A stretch of DNA of 64,000 nt, taken from contig CAJHNH020000714.1 in assembly GCA_905116865.2 (NCBI GenBank), positions 1 through 64,000 of the forward strand, given 5' to 3'. The notes under the pieces were generated by a model. That model saw nothing but the letters and a program-made list of their open reading frames with translations, was not told where the DNA came from and did no database searches. The DNA is from Candidula unifasciata. Its lineage: Eukaryota; Mollusca; Gastropoda; Stylommatophora; Geomitridae. A program made the position numbers and the translations under genes. Of this stretch, positions 58,601 to 64,000 are shown one piece after another (positions within the stretch are counted from its first letter, which is position 1; each line of letters starts with the position of its first letter).

Positions 58601-59014
58601 TCCAATGTGTGTGTGTGTGTGTGTATATATATATTGCTATTTCAAAATTATCCCTAACATACCAGACTGAACTTCGGAATATACCGAGAGACTGTTTATA
58701 AAATTGGTCAAGTCACTTTTCTCTAAAATATCCTTATTAATATTTGAAAGTATATGTTATGCAGGCGAGCAGGCGGTAGACAGTGATACAGGTGTGAGGA
58801 TAATACACAGAGGTGGGCAAACAACAATACGAGAGAGTGAACAATCAAGGAGACTAACACGCGATTGGAGATCCAATGTTTTCTGAATATTCCTTGTTGT
58901 ACAGAGAGGCTATGTTCAGAAGTGTGCAGCATGGATCTCGGATTAACAGTCACCACTCTCTGTTAGCATTCGTTCTCGCGTATTCCTCAAACAAAACAAA
59001 AAGATAATATATAC
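58601..59014. other. GT/TA microsatellite and unassigned spacer
   Basis: A (GT)n(TA)n tract at 58604-58636, then about 380 bp with no recognised gene. Confidence 0.6.
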
Positions 59015-59673
59015 AAGTTGTAGGGAGAATGCCATAAACAAAACAATCCTAAATACATGTTGAGGGAGAATGCCATAAACAAAACAATCCTATATACTTG
59101 TTGGGGGAAGAATGCCATAAACAAAACAATTCCATATACATGTTGTAGGGAGGATGCCATAAACAAAACAATCCTATATACATGTTGTAGGGAGGATGCC
59201 ATAAACAAAACAATCCTATATACATGTTGTAGGGAGGATGACATAAAAAAAAACGATCCTATATACATGTTGTAGGGAGGATGCCATAAACAAAACGATC
59301 CTGTATACATGTTATATGGAGAATGCAATAAACAAAATAATCCTATATACCTGTTGTAGGGAGAATGCCATAAACAAAACGATCATACATATATAAGTTT
59401 TTTTGGGGAATGCCTTAAACAAAACAATCCTATATACAAGTTGTGCGGAGAATGCCATAAACAAAAAAACAAAAAACAAACAAACCAAAAAAAAAAAAAA
59501 TCCTATACACAAGTTGTAGAAAGAATTTAATAAACGAAACAATCCTATTGATATATAAGTTGTGGGGAGAATGTTATAAGCAAAATAATCCAGTATACCT
59601 TTTGTGGGAAGAATGCGATAAACAAAACAATCCTATATACGTGTTGTAGGGAGAATGCCATAAACAAAACGAT

Positions 59674-59762
<89 letters not shown>

Positions 59763-60060
59763 TTTTTGGGAGAATGCCTTAAACAAAACATTCCTATATA
59801 CAAGTTGTGCGGAGACTGTCATAAACAAAACAATCCTATTTATAAGTTGCGGGAAGAATGCCATAAACAAAACGATCCTTTATATATATATATAAGTTGT
59901 GGGGAGAATGCCATAAACAAAACGATCCTATATATACATATATAAGTTGTGGGAAGAATACCCTAAACAAAACGATCCTATACATAAATAAGTTGTGGGG
60001 AGAATACCATAAACAAAACAATCCTTTATACAAGTTGTGCGCACAATGTCATAAAAAATA
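59015..60060. repeat. About 42-bp tandem repeat with embedded (AT)n
   Basis: Units such as gagaatgccataaacaaaac followed by aatcctatatacatgttgta and gg; about 24 copies. AT-rich stretches have expanded within several units, the largest at 59677-59759. Confidence 0.95.
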
Positions 60061-60094
60061 TGTAAAACATTTGAACCAGTAAAGATTTATAAAA

Positions 60095-60290
60095 GGCACA
60101 TGGTGTAGCGGTTATATGTTCGCTTACGGAACGGAAGGTCGTGGTTTGGATTGCTGACTGAGCCGGACTTTATTAAAAAATGACGTTAGCTCCCAGGTCG
60201 ATTTTTTAAAGCTCAAAATGACAGGTAAGGTCCTGGGAAGTAAAGGCGACCGGAATGATGTTGAACACATCAGCCACCAGTACCGATTGG
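60095..60290 (+). mobile_element. R3 tRNA-derived SINE, plus orientation
   Basis: tRNA-like head: ggcacatggtgtagcggtta (A-box region), then gtcgtggtttggattgc (B-box region) at tRNA-like spacing. The body gagccggactttattaaaaa, gttagctcccaggtcga, ggtcctgggaagtaaaggcg and gaatgatgttgaacacatca matches the other R3 copies. The middle section is shortened. Confidence 0.85.
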
Positions 60291-61129
60291 TCTTTAAAAT
60301 ATTGGTCTAGCCTTGTATGCCTAATACGTATTAAAGCGTGAAAAAAAGTCCTGTTATAAAAGCAACACTTGATTGACAAGCTGAAGGCAGTAAGCGGGCG
60401 AAAAGTGTGCAGAGTTACAAATAAGAGGACAGCCACAAGACAACAGCGGTCTAAGAGATTATACAACCAAGACGAACGAGCATGATCAAGACCTATTAAA
60501 ACCGACCTGAATTGTAAAGGAAGATACTCATTCCTTAACTTTCAAAAGATAGACTAGTCAAGGAAGCAAAACCATTGTATCTATTAACTAGAAGTTCTTT
60601 CAATGACGTCAAGAAAAAAAAAAATGACACATCTCTGTTGTCGAAAATGTGAGGAATCTGACAGACATGGCTGGAGGAAATATTCCACTCATTCACGCTA
60701 CGTACGCTGTCTGCTTCTTTAATTCACTGAGTGAGCTGTATTTTTGGCCCGGTGTACTCCTGCTGGACGGAGACTGATCACCGGTTAGTGACTGCTTCAG
60801 GGCCTGTGTTTACAGTTCAATAAAACTGATAGAATAACTCGAGAATTGATTTTGTTAAATACAGAAACCATTTCGCCTGAATGGAGATTGCTGTTTAGAG
60901 AATGAGAATATTGTATAACCGATGACTGAGAGTCACTGCCAGTTCAAAGAATAAAAGTTATTTTTGAATGAGATTTCTTTAAGTCGATATCAGTGACCAA
61001 GTACTGCGTATTAGTAATCGCGTAGAGCTGCGAGATAGAGGAGCTCGGCTGTTTGAATGGCTGGTATAGTGACGACTACATCAACCATTATGTACCCACT
61101 GGTCTAGAGAAATGTGGCTCTGGAACAAT
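60291..61129. other. Unassigned sequence
   Basis: No recognised gene or repeat; poly-A run at 60615. Confidence 0.5.
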
Positions 61130-61220
61130 ATGCCACATGAATCTTAGGTGGCGTGGAAAAGGCTCCTGTTCTTGCCGAGCAGTCAGGCTTAACCAACTCA
61201 GCTAGCGCGCCGAGCCTACA
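61130..61220 (-). mobile_element. tRNA-like SINE head
   Basis: On the minus strand, ggctcggcgcgctagctgag then ttggttaagcctgactgctc. The A-box-like tagctgagttggttaag is convincing, but no clear B box follows, so it is a decayed head and not a tRNA gene. It differs from R3. Confidence 0.5.
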
Positions 61221-61689
61221 AGAAAAATAAAACGTATAATTTAAATATATGTTTAAGTATATTTTAATTATTTTCACTGCAAGCATTGCTTACGTGTGGC
61301 GCGGTGATTTATGTCACAGGCGTGAGGGGAAGTTAAGTCCAACATGATGTGTATAAGGAGATACTCCGTACGTCACTCGGGCGCCAGTCCTTTGCTATCC
61401 TGGTTGTACGGAACCTCACGCAAGACCCCTACAGCACGTCCTCGTCGTGCGCCACGGATAATGTCTCAAATGAGCATTAACAGAGCTGTCAGGGGATCTC
61501 GGAGTTTGGCGGCTCCCAGAGGTGATGTGTCCTTGTGGCTCTCATCAGCCCGCCCCCAAACGCTTGGGTGAAAAATGTTATCAAAACTCATTAGGAACAT
61601 GAGTAGGTTCGACAAAAGTACAGCTAAAATTACAACCCTGGTTAAAAGACTGCTGTGTAAAGAGAACATTGCTCAATGCTCATCCTCGG
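61221..61689. other. Unassigned sequence
   Basis: No gene recognised. Confidence 0.5.
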
Positions 61690-61830
61690 TTAATTCTCAG
61701 TGTCGTCGTCACCGCGCTGAGGTGCACCACAACAGCAACAATACATGGGCTGGCCATCCTTGTGCATCTTCGGTTGGCCCTCAGTGTCGTCGTCACCGCG
61801 CTGAGGTGCACCACAACAGCAACCATCTAT
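61690..61830. repeat. 84-bp tandem duplication
   Basis: cagtgtcgtcgtcaccgcgc at 61698 and 61782; the shared part runs on through gaggtgcaccacaacagcaa. GC-richer than its surroundings. Confidence 0.95.
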
Positions 61831-62392
61831 CGGATGGCTAAGCCTAAATGTCCGACAAAACTAGATCATACGGATCAAAATCTGACCATCAAAATTTGCA
61901 CTGAAATGATAAAGGCCGAATGTCCACACCCAAAGACCCCACTCGCCCGAGTGTTGGGACAAAACTGGTAACGATATGCCTGATTCAGGATGTGAAATTC
62001 TGTCGGGCTAATGTACCTATCTGTGTGGTCACAAAAGTCCAAAACCAACGGGCTGCTCCCCGCTGACTTCCACAGGGCGCAGCCCCTGTCGAGCGGGAGG
62101 CCTGATACGGTTGTGAGGTTAAGCAGTCATGTGCAGGACGTGACGATTCCTTGGGTGAGCCCAGAACCAGAGCGCCATGTGCCGGCTCTGCATGCATGGA
62201 AGCCTCCTTGGATGGCGGGGAATGCCCATGATCTGCCCCTGCCTTCCCTTGAGGGCCAACTGTTCCACAGGGGGCTGCCCCAAAGGGGTACTCCGGGGGC
62301 AATACCTGCGGCGAAGGAGACAAGGCGGACACCACACAAATCAGGCAAAGTCTCGACCCACACAAAACAATGGCCACAGTCACCCTAGAAAT
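61831..62392. other. GC-rich unassigned segment
   Basis: About 62010-62390 is clearly richer in G and C than most of the window and has open frames on both strands (minus 179 codons, plus 125 codons). Neither shows a domain I recognise. It lies directly upstream of an R2-like body and could be part of a longer relative of R2. Confidence 0.4.
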
Positions 62393-62560
62393 AGGCCTGA
62401 CGTCTTCCTTCGAAGTCGGCGTACAGCTGCCCAAGAGGCAGGGAAATGAAAAACGGTTGTACACGCAAAAATCAGGTCCAGGTGAAAGCCAAAAGTCCAA
62501 GCGGACGATTACCTGACCTTCCACTGGAATTCACAGCCGGTGTTCGATGAGGAGAGGAGA
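62393..62560 (+). mobile_element. Diverged R2-like element
   Basis: cttccttcgaagtcggcgta, agctgcccaagaggcaggga, gttgtacacgcaaaaatcag, aagcggacgattacctgacc and aattcacagccggtgttcga follow R2 order with many substitutions. It ends in a GA-rich tail. Confidence 0.7.
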
Positions 62561-64000
62561 AGGAGTAAAACTTTCTTTTCCACTAGATACCCGGACCAGC
62601 TCAACGAGGCCCATCCCCCGCGACGTTCCGTTGTGTCCAGAGCCAGCTCGAGGCCCTCTCTGCAACCTCGCCCAGTTGTTTCAGTGCTTGTTTGCGTTCA
62701 TTTCCTCGAAAGCCTAGTGTCGTATGGCAGTTTTGTCGCGCACCTTTACTTACGGATTATTTTCGCAAATCCCTCAGGTGCTCTGAGACAGGGGTGTTTT
62801 GAATGGTGGCTCTCGTTCGTCTAGAGGCCTAACCCTCGGTTCAAACTTCCATTCAACCTGTCTCAGGAATGAGGTGACTCGAGCTCTGACTTCACAGGGT
62901 TACTATAAACTCTTGGGTACCTCTCGGCCAGACATCCCCATTACTAAATTTGCCCCCAGACTGGTAAACAACGTAACACAGTCAAATATATAAACAACAG
63001 TGAGTAGGACAAGACACGAACACCTTTCTGACTACGACAAAGGATTCCATTAAAACGAAACTTTTCTAAGAACAAGAAGTCTGATGAACTAAAACTTCAA
63101 TGTAATAAATGCACTACAACAAGGCAGAAGAAAAGTAGAACGAAGAATCCAAAAGAATGTTCAAGTCTTTGAAGAACTGAGACTAGAGAAAGAGTCTTTC
63201 TACATAGCCACATCCATTTCCAGGGTCATCATAGCCTTGGAGAGCAGAGATGGACTACGAAGGCACATCTGGACTTAGGCCGCTACAGTGAAGTTGTCTT
63301 AGACTTATCTTGTCGGATCCCGTAGCTCCTCCGGATGCCTGAAGGTAGATCTCAGCCACGTCTCGTATCTCAGAACTTCTCTGTGCGATTAAGATGACCC
63401 CTGGGATTGATCGAATCACAATCAACTTCCCAGAGACTGGTAGCTATGACTTTCAACTACAGACAGGCACATCAGGCAACGGCTGGTCAACGCAAATCGG
63501 ATGCTTCCCAGGTGCTGGTTGGTGGGAGAACACGACTACCACACGGGTGCTTGTTGGATCTTCCAATATCCTGAAATCAACAAGGCAACACACATGAGCA
63601 AACCGCGCCCTATATACCCTGTCAATCACCCTCCTCACGCTCTCCATACGCTCAGATGTAAATGAGGGCTAGTCCAAACCATGAAGGTTGACTCCATATA
63701 TCTTGGAACCCCTACAGTTTCCCAGAGCACTAGAGTCATACGTACGTTTCTATTAACTCGAATAGTTTCTGAATCCAGTCTTGTAGCGAAAGCCAGACAG
63801 ATCTCTATCATTCCCTATCCCTCTAAATATACCCTTTTCACTAGTTGGAAAGATAAGGTATAGGAGATGAAGACAAAACCAAGATAGAAGGAAATAACCT
63901 CCGAAAGCATTTCTAAAGCCTAAGCTTGTTGTGGTTACAGTAGCTCCTAGCAACGGCGGATATGACGTCATGCTTGAATCGAAGCTCTCTGTCCTTTCCA
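62561..64000. other. Unassigned sequence at the window edge
   Basis: No tandem repeat, known SINE block or recognised domain. Frames of 60-95 codons occur on both strands without recognisable motifs. A unique region that could hold exons too short to recognise by eye. Confidence 0.4.

Noticed and set aside
61985..62524. 179-codon minus-strand gene in a GC-rich segment
   Set aside because: A long frame is expected in GC-rich DNA; it overlaps an R2-like element and an equally open plus frame.
62805..62860. tRNA-like sequence with ctcggttcaaac
   Set aside because: The B-box-like string is present, but the spacing to any A box is too short and no second copy is in the window.
63070..63100. Hammerhead ribozyme core (ctgatga at 63081)
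   Set aside because: The second conserved core strand (gaaa with flanking pairing) is not present at the required position.

Overview
The window looks like repeat-rich, non-coding DNA from a large animal genome. I find no convincing host protein-coding gene, rRNA or functional tRNA. The long open frames are almost all by-products of tandem repeats whose unit happens to lack stop codons. The evidence for an animal is non-LTR retrotransposon remnants (reverse transcriptase and RNase H motifs), tRNA-derived SINEs, a hAT-like element with terminal inverted repeats, a spliceosomal-type intron and long microsatellites. A lophotrochozoan, perhaps a gastropod mollusc, is my guess from the overall style; it is not proved by any marker here.

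Layout. 0-4 kb: a 42-bp satellite, a 41-bp satellite and a broken RT fragment. 4-10 kb: AT-rich sequence, two degenerate 34-bp arrays, and an intron-containing transcribed unit (R4, 7.13-8.5 kb) whose spliced copy lies at 54.4-55.2 kb. 10-15 kb: an (AT)n tract, a hAT-like element (11181-12414) with an 8-bp target duplication and an RT pseudogene inside it, microsatellites and a 75-bp array. 15-19 kb: SINE R2, then LINE fragments (RNase H, RT palm, RT C-terminus) among 29-bp, 25-bp and 58-bp arrays. 19-24 kb: nested SINE R3 and 82-bp and 20-bp arrays. 23.9-30.3 kb: a 6.3-kb array of a 37-bp unit. 31-33 kb: a 5'-truncated RNase H LINE with a target-site duplication, inserted in an R1 repeat. 34.4-36.8 kb: an R2 SINE carrying a 76-copy 26-bp expansion. 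38.9-40.5 kb: a 43-bp array with higher-order structure. 42-48 kb: SINEs, a 48-bp array, a LINE C-terminus and 1.3 kb of GT-rich minisatellite. 49.6-54.0 kb: a 4.4-kb array of a 40-bp unit. 55-64 kb: more R1, R2 and R3 copies, an RT fragment, a 42-bp array and unassigned DNA.

The parts are linked as a record of genome turnover, not as a pathway. Short elements insert, often into one another, and parts of them are then amplified in tandem. Two arrays (26 bp in R2, 58 bp in a LINE RT) clearly grew from internal segments of mobile elements, and a third (42 bp) may have. Four dispersed families recur: R1 (4.0, 31.6, 58.1, 58.3 kb), R2 (15.2, 34.4/36.4, 37.0, 44.6, 57.7, 62.4 kb), R3 (18.0, 19.6, 32.6, 33.4, 56.8, 60.1 kb) and R4 (7.1, 54.4 kb). 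All family names are mine; no database was consulted.
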